Positions 10,235-19,952 of a stretch of 64,000 nucleotides of DNA are shown here, piece after piece. Numbering within the stretch: position 1 is the stretch's first letter; each line of letters starts with the position of its first letter. The DNA is from Rhodoferax sp. WC2427 (GTDB lineage: Bacteria; Pseudomonadota; Gammaproteobacteria; Burkholderiales; Burkholderiaceae_C). Where the stretch lies: positions 434,001 to 498,000 of the forward strand of contig NZ_CP162006.1 of the NCBI RefSeq assembly GCF_040822085.1, written 5' to 3'. The notes beneath the pieces were generated by a model. It was not told where the DNA came from and ran no database searches. It saw only the letters and a program-made list of their open reading frames with translations. The position numbers were made by a program, and so were the translations under genes.

Positions 10235-10546
10235 TCAGGGTGGCGTGAATACCGCAGGCAGCTTCTTGGGGGCCTTGATGCGCAACTGCTTGTGGATGCT
10301 TTCGCGCCCAAACACCACCTCGATATCGGCCACCGCCACGCCAAACAGGGGTGCCAGAAAGCGCACCATGTGGTCGGTGGCCTTGCCGTTCTTGGGTGTG
10401 GCGGTCACGCTGACCTTGAGCTGCGTGCCCATGGGCTTGGCAATGGCGTCGCAGCAGGCCGAGGGCTTGCCCAGGATGTTGACGACCAGCACGTCGCCGT
10501 CCCAGGCAAAAAAGGAGTCGCCAGTGGCGTTGCGGGGCGCGGCCAT
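10235..10546 (-). CDS. DUF167 (YggU-type) family protein
   Basis: A 103-residue soluble protein of the DUF167 family. The typical core is visible: VLVVNILGKPSA, LKVSVTATPKNGKATDHMVRFLA, VAVADIEVVFGRESIHKQLRIKAP. Function is not established for the family; the fold is a compact alpha/beta domain. It starts 11 bp after the end of the LysE-type exporter on the same strand, so the two probably form a short operon. Downstream lies the long imperfect palindrome. Confidence 0.85.
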   Translation of the reverse strand: MAAPRNATGDSFFAWDGDVLVVNILGKPSACCDAIAKPMGTQLKVSVTATPKNGKATDHMVRFLAPLFGVAVADIEVVFGRESIHKQLRIKAPKKLPAVFTPP

Positions 10547-10556
10547 GCAATCTGGT

Positions 10557-11195
10557 TCAGTTCGGGTTCTTCAACCGCAGCAAGCCCAGCCCCAGCAGGC
10601 CGAAGGCACCGCCCGTGACCCGGTTGAACGCCTGGGCCCGGCGTGGGGTGGAGAACCAGCCCTGCAAGCGCGTGGCCAGCAGCGAATAGACCACGTGCGA
10701 GGTCAAGGCGCAGGCGGTGAAGGTGCTGGTCAGCGCCAGGAACTGCGGCAGCATGGGCGCGTCCAGGTGCAGGAACTGCGGAAACAGCGCGGTGAAGAAC
10801 AGAATGCTTTTGGGGTTGGTCAGCGACACCAGCAGGCCCTGGCGGGCCAGTGACAAGCGGGATTTGTCGGCTTGCTCCACGACCTGTGCTGTCTTGCGGA
10901 ACACCGAGCCGGGGTTGGTCCACTGGCGGTAGCCCAGGTACATCAGGTACAGCGCCCCGGCGGTCTTCAGCCCGGCAAACAGCCATGCCGAGGTATGCAA
11001 CAAGGTGCCCAGCCCGGCCATGGCAATGCCCGACACCACAAACACCCCTACCGCGCTGCCCACCGAGCTGCCCAGCAGCGTCTTGCGCAGGCCCCAGGCC
11101 ATGGTGTTGGACATGGCCAGCAGCACGGCCGGGCCGGGGGTGAATGCGGTGACCAGGGAAATGGTGATGAACAGGAGCCAGGCGGAGGTTGTCAT
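10557..11195 (-). CDS. LysE/RhtB family amino-acid exporter
   Basis: A 212-residue integral membrane protein with about six helices. The family signature follows the first helix: ITISLVTAFTPGPAVLLAMSNTMAWG; the inner helices (VGVFVVSGIAMAGLG, LYLMYLGYRQW) and the C-terminal VVYSLLATRLQGWF are typical. Such proteins export amino acids or homoserine-lactone-like molecules using the proton gradient. The substrate cannot be read from sequence. It is the first gene of a probable pair with the DUF167 gene. It is one of three LysE-superfamily exporters in this window (others at 26231 and 44922). Confidence 0.88.
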   Translation of the reverse strand: MTTSAWLLFITISLVTAFTPGPAVLLAMSNTMAWGLRKTLLGSSVGSAVGVFVVSGIAMAGLGTLLHTSAWLFAGLKTAGALYLMYLGYRQWTNPGSVFRKTAQVVEQADKSRLSLARQGLLVSLTNPKSILFFTALFPQFLHLDAPMLPQFLALTSTFTACALTSHVVYSLLATRLQGWFSTPRRAQAFNRVTGGAFGLLGLGLLRLKNPN

Positions 11196-11403
11196 GGGAC
11201 GTGTACGGTGCGGTGGGGAACGGTAAATCTACCCTATCCGCCTGGCCCCCTGGGCCGAGCCCATTGCAAACTGCCGGTAAAGCCAGGGACAAACCCGGTA
11301 AAACCGCTTGTGACGCCCGCGGGCCAGACCTATAAGGGGGGCGGTTGCACCGTTTTGACACCCACGCAACCGAACTCCCTGGGTGTGGTTTTGAAAGGTT
11401 TCC

Positions 11404-11997
11404 ATGTCCGACGGCCCCCTCCCCACCTTCCGCTTCCCTGCCAGCACCCACATCGTCCAGGTCCAGCCGCCGCAGCACGGCCCGGTCACCCTGGGGTCGC
11501 CCGCGCTGGAGGTGTTTACCGACCTGGCGCAGACCCGCGCCGCCACGGTGCAGCCGCAAACCAGCCTGGGCCAGGCCGAGCTGAAGATGATCTACCAGGG
11601 CGTGCGCCTATTGTTCGTGGTGTCCGACATGCCCTCGGTGGACGGCATCCTGACCGCCGCCGACATCGCCGGAGACCGCCCCATGCGCCTGGTGCACCAG
11701 CGCCAGGTCAAGTACCAGGAACTCACCGCCGCCGACGTGATGACCCCGCTGTCAGCCATCGACGCGATCACCTTTGCCTCGCTGCAGCGCGCCACCGTGG
11801 CGCAAGTGGTGGCCACCCTGGTCCAGCGCGGCCGCCCGCACCTGCTGGTGGTCGATTCCGAAACCGCCGACGGCTCCCCGCGCATCCGCGGCCTGGTCTC
11901 GCAAACCCAGGTGGAGCGCCAGCTGGGCCACCCGCTGCCGGTGACGGCTATGGCGCAGACGTTTTCGGAGCTGGAGCAGGTGCTGGCCGGGCATTAG
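11404..11997 (+). CDS. CBS domain-containing protein
   Basis: A 197-residue soluble protein. A CBS pair spans about residues 45-190: TSLGQAELKMIYQGVRLLFVVSD ... VDGILTAADI for the first and VMTPLSAIDAITFASLQ ... RPHLLVVDSET ... RIRGLVSQTQVERQLG for the second. Stand-alone CBS pairs bind adenosine nucleotides or Mg-ATP and modulate partners. The partner is unknown. The upstream 200-bp gap contains an ACACCCA/TGGGTGT inverted repeat just before the start. A palindromic repeat copy follows the stop. Confidence 0.8.
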   Translation: MSDGPLPTFRFPASTHIVQVQPPQHGPVTLGSPALEVFTDLAQTRAATVQPQTSLGQAELKMIYQGVRLLFVVSDMPSVDGILTAADIAGDRPMRLVHQRQVKYQELTAADVMTPLSAIDAITFASLQRATVAQVVATLVQRGRPHLLVVDSETADGSPRIRGLVSQTQVERQLGHPLPVTAMAQTFSELEQVLAGH

Positions 11998-12020
11998 GAC
12001 AAAGGGGTCCTGTTTGTGGA

Positions 12021-12078
12021 TCAAATCGGCCTCTAGCGCGCTATCTATCGGCAGTACAAGCTACTAAAAATGTAGCGG
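12021..12078 (-). repeat. Dispersed palindromic repeat, copy 3
   Basis: An intergenic copy (AAATCGGCCTCTAGCGCGCT ... AAGCTACTAAAAATGTAGC) lies between the convergent CBS and hydrolase genes, where a hairpin could serve as a shared terminator. The palindromic core is more degenerate here than in copies 10 or 14. Confidence 0.65.
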
Positions 12079-12122
12079 CTCATTCCTGCCGTGGCCGCAT
12101 GCTGGGGCCCCGGCTGCAACGC

Positions 12123-13250
12123 TCAGTTGCGCAGGAACGGCAGCAGCGCCGCGTTGAACGCGTGGGCGTGCGACAGGTTCAGCCCGTGCGGCGCACCGCC
12201 TACGGTCACCAGTTGGCTGTGCTGCACGGCACGGTGGGTGCGCAGGCCAGAGCCTTCGATGGGCACGATCGCATCCGCCGCGCCGTGCACCACCAGCGTG
12301 GGCACGGTCACCCGCTGAAGGTCAGCGCGGAAGTCGGTCGTGGCGAATGCGTCCATGCACGCCAGGGCCGCATGCGGCGCCGACTGGTGGCACAGGGCGA
12401 TCGCTTCGGTACGCTGCGCCTCGGTGACCTGCAGCACACCCTGGGCCGAGAAGAAGTCGCGGGTGAACTGGTCGAAGAAGGCACTGCGGTCCTGTTCCAG
12501 CGCCTTTTTGTTCTGTTGCGCCTTCTCGGGCGTGAGCGGGCCGTCGGGGTTGTCGGCCGTCTGCATCAGGTACGGAGGCACGGCGGCGGCAAACACCACG
12601 CTGCGCAGGCGCGATTGCCCATGCCGCGCGATGTAGCGTGCCACCTCGCCCCCGCCCATCGAGAAGCCCACCAGCGTCACATCCTGTAGGCCGCAGTGGT
12701 CCAGCACGCGCTGCAGATCGTCGGCCAGCGTGTCGTAGCTGTAATCGGACTCCGGCTTATCAGACCGGCCGAAGCCCCTGCGGTCATAGGCCACCACCCG
12801 ATAGCCAGCAGCCTGGAGCGCCGACATCTGGGGCTCCCAGGCCTGGGCCGACAGCGGCCATCCGTGGATCAACACCAGCGGCCGACCACCGCCACCGTTG
12901 TCGTCAATGTGCAGGCGCACCGCGGCCGTAGGCACGGCGCCGGTGTGGGCTGTGGTGCCAACGGCGGCGCCACCCAGCGCGCCCGCAACGGCACCCAGCG
13001 ACGCCCCCACCACCACACCTACCGGGCCAGCGACCCCGATGCCGATGGCGGCACCCATGGCCATACCGGCCACCATGCCGCCGCCGACCAGCGTGGACTT
13101 GGCTTCGCGCTCCGCGTCCTGGGCGTCCAGTGCCGTCTGCGCCGCAGGGTCCGGGTCCTGCGAGGGAATGCCGTGGCCGGGAAGGGCCTGCGCGGCAAGG
13201 TCTTCGTCCACGGGGACGGTGCCGGACGGCGAGGTGGTGGGGGTTTGCAT
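12123..13250 (-). CDS. Alpha/beta hydrolase fused to an N-terminal glycine-zipper segment
   Basis: A 375-residue protein of two parts. Residues about 45-95 are a Gly/Ala/Val-rich glycine-zipper region (VGGGMVAGMAMGAAIG onward, with repeated G-x3-G), a type found in membrane-inserting segments. Residues about 110-375 form an alpha/beta hydrolase close to the bacterial chloroperoxidase/esterase group: LIHGWPLSAQAWEPQ (oxyanion region), nucleophile elbow GFSMGGGEVARY, catalytic Asp in VVHGAADAIVP and His in GGAPHGLNLSH. The triad is complete. The 13250 ATG follows AGGAGAG and was preferred to a much longer upstream reading. The zipper fusion suggests membrane or envelope association (inference). 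Confidence 0.8.
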   Translation of the reverse strand: MQTPTTSPSGTVPVDEDLAAQALPGHGIPSQDPDPAAQTALDAQDAEREAKSTLVGGGMVAGMAMGAAIGIGVAGPVGVVVGASLGAVAGALGGAAVGTTAHTGAVPTAAVRLHIDDNGGGGRPLVLIHGWPLSAQAWEPQMSALQAAGYRVVAYDRRGFGRSDKPESDYSYDTLADDLQRVLDHCGLQDVTLVGFSMGGGEVARYIARHGQSRLRSVVFAAAVPPYLMQTADNPDGPLTPEKAQQNKKALEQDRSAFFDQFTRDFFSAQGVLQVTEAQRTEAIALCHQSAPHAALACMDAFATTDFRADLQRVTVPTLVVHGAADAIVPIEGSGLRTHRAVQHSQLVTVGGAPHGLNLSHAHAFNAALLPFLRN

Positions 13251-13423
13251 GTGTCTCTCCTGGTGGGCTTGACAGTGGAGCGCGCTGCTCCTGCGCGTTG
13301 TTAGATGCATGGTGGTGGCGGAACGCGGCCGGGTCTGTACGCCAGCGCACACAGCCCGCATACCGGCCCGCCATTTGTCCAGATGTCGGGCGCAAGCCGC
13401 GCAGCGCTGCCCGCGTCCATTAA

Positions 13424-15183
<1,760 letters not shown>

Positions 15184-15212
15184 GGGGGCCTTTCAAAGAG
15201 GGCAGACGGCAT

Positions 15213-15270
15213 GCTATTTTTTACATAGCTGCTTACGCCGATGGAATAAGCGCCAGAGGCCTATTTTCCC
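15213..15270 (+). repeat. Dispersed palindromic repeat, copy 4
   Basis: GCTATTTTTTACATAGCTGC, then TTACGCCGATGGAATAAGCG and CCAGAGGCC, a near-consensus copy in the divergent gap between the tail-anchored protein and the SDR gene. It could influence either promoter. Confidence 0.75.
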
Positions 15271-15351
15271 TAAAGAGCAGGGCCTGGCGGTCGCACTAGC
15301 TTACATGGGCGCGGGCGCGGTGGATGCAAGTGCTGGCGTAGAGTGGCGCTT

Positions 15352-16143
15352 ATGCAAACACCCCACACCCTTCCCCCCGCACTCGCGGCTTTTGACCTGA
15401 CCGGGCGCACCGCGCTGGTCACCGGTTCCAGCAGCGGCATCGGCTTTGCGCTGGCCTGCGGCCTGGCATCGGCCGGGGCCCACGTGCTGCTCAATGGCCG
15501 CGATGCTCCCCGGCTGGCCGAGGCCGCGCACAAGCTGCAGACCCTGGGCTTCACCGCCACCAGCCTGCCGTTCGACGTGACCGACCCCGCCGCTGCCGCC
15601 TTGGCCGTCGACGGCTGGGAGCGCGAGCACGGCCCCATCGACATCCTGGTCAACAACGCAGGCGTCCAGCGCCGCGCGCCGCTGGAAACCTTCCCGCTGG
15701 AGCACTGGGCCGAGCTGATGCGGACCAATGTGGACAGCGTGTTCTATGTAGCCCAGCCCGTGGCCCGCCACATGATTGCCCGCGGGCGCGGCAAGATCAT
15801 CAACGTCTGCTCGGTGCAAAGCGAGCTGGGCCGCCCGAACATCGCCCCCTACACCGCCACCAAGGGCGCGGTAAAGATGCTCACCAAAGGCATGGCCATC
15901 GACTGGGGCCCGCACGGCCTGCAGGTCAACGGCCTGGGCCCTGGCTACTTCAAAACCCCGCTGAACCAGGCCCTGGTAGACGACCCCGCCTTCAGCGCCT
16001 GGCTGCTCAACCGCACCCCCTCGCGCCGCTGGGGCGACGTGGAAGACCTGGTGGGTGCCGCGATCTTCCTGGCCAGCGACGCGTCGCGGTTTGTGAACGG
16101 GCACATTTTGTATGTGGATGGCGGGGTGACGGCGGCGCTGTGA
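15352..16143 (+). CDS. SDR-family oxidoreductase, gluconate 5-dehydrogenase-like
   Basis: A 263-residue short-chain dehydrogenase/reductase. The cofactor glycine motif TGSSSGIGFALA is at about residues 24-35, NNAG at about 101, catalytic Ser in NVCSVQSELG, and the YTATKGAVK Tyr/Lys pair at about 167-171. LGPGYFKTPLNQALVDDP and FVNGHILYVDGGVTAAL are characteristic of the 5-keto-gluconate reductase (Gno/IdnO) group, which uses NAD(P)H. The exact sugar-acid substrate is inferred from similarity of motifs. ATG 15352 is chosen over a GTG three codons earlier. It is preceded by a dispersed repeat. Confidence 0.8.
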   Translation: MQTPHTLPPALAAFDLTGRTALVTGSSSGIGFALACGLASAGAHVLLNGRDAPRLAEAAHKLQTLGFTATSLPFDVTDPAAAALAVDGWEREHGPIDILVNNAGVQRRAPLETFPLEHWAELMRTNVDSVFYVAQPVARHMIARGRGKIINVCSVQSELGRPNIAPYTATKGAVKMLTKGMAIDWGPHGLQVNGLGPGYFKTPLNQALVDDPAFSAWLLNRTPSRRWGDVEDLVGAAIFLASDASRFVNGHILYVDGGVTAAL

Positions 16144-16171
16144 GTTTTGGGGTTTTTAGGTCTTTTTTTGG

Positions 16172-16243
16172 ATGCCTCAATGGCTGCTTGCGCTGATGGG
16201 ATGGGCGTGAGCAGCTTCTGTTTTTAACTATCGAAAGAGTAGC
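16172..16243 (-). repeat. Dispersed palindromic repeat, copy 5
   Basis: TGGCTGCTTGCGCTGATGGG, then ATGGGCGTGAGCAGCTTCTG and an A/T-rich tail with ATCGAAAGAGTAGC. It lies 29 bp after the SDR stop, where it could fold as a terminator-like hairpin. Confidence 0.65.
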
Positions 16244-16267
16244 GATTTGGGGCGACTGGGTTTCATT

Positions 16268-16562
16268 GGCATCGTCGGCCGGGGAGTGCGCCCGGCAGCG
16301 CAGTAACTTTCTTTTGTGTGGCCAAAAGAAAGTCACCAAAGAAAAAGCCACCCCCACTGCCAGCGCCCCGTCGCTCCCGCGCCGGGGAACCTGCGGTGCT
16401 CGCTACCGATGGGGTCTGGCTAAACTCGCTGCGCTCAAACAACGCCAGCCCTGGTCCATCGCTAGCTGCGCTCCTCGGCGCATTGCAGAGGGGGACCCCG
16501 GGGAGCGAGATCGGCCCGGCGCAGCCGGGCATCGCGCCTAGGGCGCGAGTTTTGGGGTGGCG
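16268..16562 (-). repeat. Long intergenic repeat (~290 bp), copy A
   Basis: It contains the blocks AACTTTCTTTTGTGTGGCCA, GGTCTGGCTAAACTCGCTGC and AACGCCAGCCCTGG. Its reverse complement matches copy B (16612-16890) through almost the whole length, giving an inverted pair around a ~50-bp spacer. This element class is familiar as a non-coding repeat in comamonad and xanthomonad genomes; its origin is unclear. Confidence 0.75.
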
Positions 16563-16611
16563 TTAGCGGCGGTTAAATCTGGTTGAATGCAAGCTGGCAG
16601 GCCTACCCAGC

Positions 16612-16890
16612 TTCGTGCTCTAGGCACGATGGGGCGCTGCGCGCCCCCGATCCCGCATTCGGGGTCCCCCTCTGTCGCAGCCGAGGAGCGCAGCTTTGGG
16701 CGGAAAAGGGCTGGCGTTGTTTGAGCGCAGCGAGTTTAGCCAGACCCCGCACAAAGTGAGCACCGCAGGTTCCCGCAGCGACAGCGGAGGGCGGAGACAG
16801 TGGGGGTGGCCTTTCTTTTGGTGCCTTTTCTTTGGCCACACAAAGAAAAGGTACTGCGCCGCCGGGCGCAACTCCCGGCCGGGGATGTAG
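16612..16890 (+). repeat. Long intergenic repeat, copy B (inverted relative to A)
   Basis: It shares GCTGGCGTTGTTTGAGCGCA, GCGAGTTTAGCCAGACCCC and CACCGCAGGTTCCC with copies A and C, and ends in a CTTTTCTTTGGCCACACAAA block rich in inverted symmetry. Together with copy A it could fold into a very long hairpin if transcribed. Confidence 0.75.
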
Positions 16891-16924
16891 ACAGGCACCC
16901 AGAAAACGCCAACGCCAACCCGCC

Positions 16925-17063
16925 AATAGGGGTCGGAGCCCAAATGCGGGGTACATCCCTCTCCAACCGCCAACTTTGATCGCGCAATTGGGATCCGACC
17001 CCCATTGGCTACGATTGCGCGTTTCCCGCCAGCACCCGTAGCGCAATGGGGATCTGGCCCCAC
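16925..17063. repeat. Three copies of a ~22-bp REP-like motif
   Basis: The motif GCGCAATTGGGATCCGACCC (16982) recurs as GCGCAATGGGGATCTGGCCC (17041) and, inverted, as the complement of GGGGTCGGAGCCCAAATGCG (about 16928-16948). Similar G/C-rich motifs flank REP-associated transposase genes in other bacteria; no such gene is present here. The array lies directly downstream of gabD. Confidence 0.5.
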
Positions 17064-17077
17064 CAGGCTACCAAACC

Positions 17078-18547
17078 TCAGCGGTCCAGCCCGCCCAGGC
17101 AGATGTACTTCATTTCCATGAACTCATCCAGCCCGTACTTGGAGCCTTCGCGCCCCAGGCCCGACTGCTTGACGCCGCCGAACGGGGCTTCGGCGGTGGA
17201 GATCAAACCGGTGTTTACGCCCACCATGCCCGACTCGATCTGCTCCGACACGCGCATCACGCGGCCGATGTCGCGGCTGTAGAAGTAGGCGGCCAGGCCG
17301 AACTCGGTGTTGTTGGCGCGCTCGATGACCTCGGCTTCGGTGTCGAACACGAAGATCGGGGCCAGCGGGCCGAAGGTTTCGTCTTGGGCGAACAGCATGT
17401 CTTCGGTGGCGCCGCCAATGACGGTGGGCTCAAAAAACAGGCCGCCTAGCGCGTGCGGCTTGCCGCCGGTCAGCACCTTGCCACCCTTGGCGATGGCATC
17501 GGCGATGTGCTCTTTCACCTTGGCCACGGCCTTGGCGTCGATCAGCGGGCCCTGGGTGCTGCCCTCAATCACGCCGTTGCCCACCTTGAGCGCCTGCACC
17601 TTGGCCACCAGCTTGGTGGTGAAGGCTTCCAGCACGCTGCGCTGCACGTAGATGCGGTTGGCGCACACACAGGTCTGGCCGGTGTTGCGGTACTTGGAGA
17701 TCATCGCGCCGTCCACGGCGGCATCCAGGTCGGCATCGTCGAACACGATGAACGGCGCGTTGCCGCCCAGCTCCAGCGACAGCTTCTTGATGGTGTCGGC
17801 CGACTGGCGCATCAGCGTGCGGCCCACTTCGGTGGAGCCGGTGAAGGTGAGCTTGCGCACGATGGGGCTGCGCGTCATCTCGCCGCCGATCTGGCTGGCG
17901 GAGCCGGTCAGCACCGACAGCAGGCCCTTGGGCACACCAGCGCGGTCGGCCAGCTCGGCAAAGGCCAGGGCCGAGTAGGGCGTTTGCGTGGCGGGCTTGA
18001 CCACCATGGAGCAGCCTGCGGCCAGCGCCGGACCGGCCTTGCGGGTCAGCATGGCGGTGGGGAAGTTCCAGGGCGTGATGGCCGCCGTGACGCCGATGGG
18101 CTGCTTGATGGCCAGCAGGCGGCGGTCGCCGGTGGGGGCGGGAATGGTGTCGCCGTAGATGCGGCGGGCCTCGTCGGCAAACCACTCGATGAAGGATGCC
18201 GAGTAAACGATCTCGCCCTTGGCTTCGGCCAGGGGCTTGCCCTGCTCGGAGGTGAGGATCAGCGCCAGGTCGTCCTGGTGCTGCAGCATCAGGTCGTTGA
18301 GGCGGCGCAGGATGGCGGCGCGCTCTTTGCCCGACATATTGCGCCAGGCGCGCTGGGCCACTTCGGCGGCGGCAATCGCGCGCACGGTTTCGGCGGTGCC
18401 GCACATCGGCACGGTGCCCAGCACCTCGCCGGTGGCGGGGTTGGTCACCGGCACGGTTTCGCCGTTGTCGGCATCGACCCAGGCACCGGCGATGAAGGCC
18501 TGCTGGCGCAGCAGGGTGGGATCTTTGAGGTTCAGAGTGGTGGTCAT
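17078..18547 (-). CDS. gabD: Succinate-semialdehyde dehydrogenase (NADP+)
   Basis: A 489-residue aldehyde dehydrogenase oxidising succinate semialdehyde to succinate in GABA catabolism. Motifs: ITPWNFPTAMLTRKAGPALAAG, KPATQTP, FTGSTEVGRTL (cofactor site), catalytic Glu in LSLELGGNAPFIVFDDAD (about 265) and catalytic Cys in NTGQTCVCANRIYVQ (about 299). The paired Cys (TCVC) and the N-terminal ATGEVLG region are typical of GabD. It follows gabT by 12 bp on the same strand; the two form an operon opposite a GabR-like regulator. Confidence 0.94.
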   Translation of the reverse strand: MTTTLNLKDPTLLRQQAFIAGAWVDADNGETVPVTNPATGEVLGTVPMCGTAETVRAIAAAEVAQRAWRNMSGKERAAILRRLNDLMLQHQDDLALILTSEQGKPLAEAKGEIVYSASFIEWFADEARRIYGDTIPAPTGDRRLLAIKQPIGVTAAITPWNFPTAMLTRKAGPALAAGCSMVVKPATQTPYSALAFAELADRAGVPKGLLSVLTGSASQIGGEMTRSPIVRKLTFTGSTEVGRTLMRQSADTIKKLSLELGGNAPFIVFDDADLDAAVDGAMISKYRNTGQTCVCANRIYVQRSVLEAFTTKLVAKVQALKVGNGVIEGSTQGPLIDAKAVAKVKEHIADAIAKGGKVLTGGKPHALGGLFFEPTVIGGATEDMLFAQDETFGPLAPIFVFDTEAEVIERANNTEFGLAAYFYSRDIGRVMRVSEQIESGMVGVNTGLISTAEAPFGGVKQSGLGREGSKYGLDEFMEMKYICLGGLDR

Positions 18548-18559
18548 CAGGTGGTTTCT

Positions 18560-19867
18560 TTATGCGGTCATGGCTGCGGCGAGGATGTCGAGGCCTTCGG
18601 CCAGCACGCTGTCTTCAATCGTCAGCGGGAACAAGAAGCGGATCACGTTGCCGTATACGCCGCAGGTCAGCAGCAGCAGGCCGGCTTTCTGGGCGCGCTG
18701 CACGATGAGCTTGGTGAAGTCGGTGTCAGGGGTGCCGTCGGCCTTGGCAAATTCCACGGCGGCCATGCAGCCCAGGCCGCGCACGTCGCGGATCTGCGGC
18801 ACGGTGGCGCGCAGGCTGTTGAGGCGGTCGGTCAGCACGGTCCCTAAGCGCTCGGCGCGGGCGCAGAGCTGCTCGTCGGCAATCACGTCCAGCACGGCGT
18901 GGGCCGAGGCGATGGCCAATGGGTTCCCGGCGTAGGTGCCACCCAGGCCGCCGGGAGCGGGCGCGTCCATGATCTCGGCGCGGCCACACACGGCCGACAA
19001 GGGCATGCCACCGGCCAGGCTCTTGGCCATGGTCATCAGGTCGGGCACCACGGTGTGGTGGTCCATGGCAAACAGCCGGCCGGTGCGGGCAAAGCCGGTC
19101 TGGATCTCGTCCGCAATCATCACGATGCCGTGCTGGTCGCACAGGGCGCGGATGGCGACCATCAGCGCCGGAGGCATCACGTAGAAGCCGCCTTCGCCCT
19201 GGATGGGTTCGATGATGATGGCCGCCACCTGGTCGGGCGCGATGTCGCACTTGAACAGGTTCTGGATGGCGTGCAGCGTGTCGTCCACCGTCACGCCGTG
19301 CACATCCATGGGGGCGGGCACGTGGTAGATGCTGCCGGGGAAGGGGCCAAAGCCCACCTTGTACGGCACCACCTTGCCGGTCAGCGCCATGCCCATGAAG
19401 GTGCGGCCATGGAACGCGCCGGTCAGCGCAATCACGCCGGGGCGGCGGGTGTGGGCGCGGGCGATCTTGATGGCGTTTTCGACGGCTTCCACACCGGTGG
19501 TGAAGAAGGCGGTTTTCTTGGCGTGGCTGCCGGGGGTGAGGGCGTTCAGGCGCTCGGCCAGGTAGACCGAACTCTCATAGGGGATGACCTGGTAGGCGGT
19601 GTGGGTGAAGTGGTCCAGCTGCTCGCGGATGGCGGCAACCAGGCGCGGGTGGCGGTGGCCGGTGTTGAGCACGGCAATACCGGCGGCAAAGTCGATGTAG
19701 CGGTTGCCTTCCACGTCCCAGATTTCCGAGTTCAACGCGCGGTCGGCGTAGATGGGGAAACCAATGCCCACGCCGCGCGGAGCGGCCGCGGCACGGCGCT
19801 GGTCGAGCTGGGCGTTGGTGGGGATGGCGGATTGGGTAACAGCAGAGGGGGCGACGGCGGTGTTCAT
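18560..19867 (-). CDS. gabT: 4-aminobutyrate--2-oxoglutarate transaminase
   Basis: A 435-residue class-III PLP aminotransferase that moves the GABA amino group to 2-oxoglutarate, giving succinate semialdehyde for GabD. Visible motifs: FAAGIAVLNTGHRHP, FTTGVEAVENAIKIARAHT, GAFHGRTFMGMALTGK, and the PLP region IADEIQTGFARTGRLFAMDHH followed by TMAKSLAGGMPLSAV with the Schiff-base Lys (about 270). GGTYAGNPLA is also conserved. It starts 73 bp from the divergent GabR-like gene and is the first gene of the gabTD operon. Confidence 0.94.
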   Translation of the reverse strand: MNTAVAPSAVTQSAIPTNAQLDQRRAAAAPRGVGIGFPIYADRALNSEIWDVEGNRYIDFAAGIAVLNTGHRHPRLVAAIREQLDHFTHTAYQVIPYESSVYLAERLNALTPGSHAKKTAFFTTGVEAVENAIKIARAHTRRPGVIALTGAFHGRTFMGMALTGKVVPYKVGFGPFPGSIYHVPAPMDVHGVTVDDTLHAIQNLFKCDIAPDQVAAIIIEPIQGEGGFYVMPPALMVAIRALCDQHGIVMIADEIQTGFARTGRLFAMDHHTVVPDLMTMAKSLAGGMPLSAVCGRAEIMDAPAPGGLGGTYAGNPLAIASAHAVLDVIADEQLCARAERLGTVLTDRLNSLRATVPQIRDVRGLGCMAAVEFAKADGTPDTDFTKLIVQRAQKAGLLLLTCGVYGNVIRFLFPLTIEDSVLAEGLDILAAAMTA

Positions 19868-19880
19868 GGGGTGTCCTTGA

Positions 19881-19952
19881 GTGGAACCCGCAGTTTAAAA
19901 TTTATTTGGCTCCACAAATGGAACCAATTACAGTTAGTTTATGGAACCAATT
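19881..19952. promoter_or_regulatory. GabR-type operator candidate in gabT / regulator divergent region
   Basis: The motif (G/A)TGGAACC occurs at 19881-19888, 19918-19925 and 19941-19948; the last two extend to identical 12-mers ATGGAACCAATT (19918-19929 and 19941-19952), the second overlapping the regulator's start codon. An inverted TGGAGCC lies at 19908-19914. GabR/MocR proteins are known to bind direct repeats in such divergent promoters. Confidence 0.5.

Larger units (their letters stand above)
16144..17077. other. 934-bp gene-free stretch packed with repeats
   Basis: No convincing gene is present between the SDR gene and gabD. The stretch contains one short dispersed palindrome (16172-16243), two copies of a ~280-bp repeat in opposite orientation (16268-16562 and 16612-16890) and a set of three ~22-bp motif copies (16925-17063). 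Short open frames within it are by-products of the repeats' base composition. Confidence 0.75.

Noticed and set aside
11250..11330. CCGGTAAA-containing near-direct repeats before the CBS gene as an operator
   Set aside because: Only two short, diverged copies, compatible with chance in this composition.
16266..17063. Several 80-150-codon open frames in the gabD-SDR gap
   Set aside because: They coincide with the long repeats, occur on both strands and have no ribosome sites or family resemblance.
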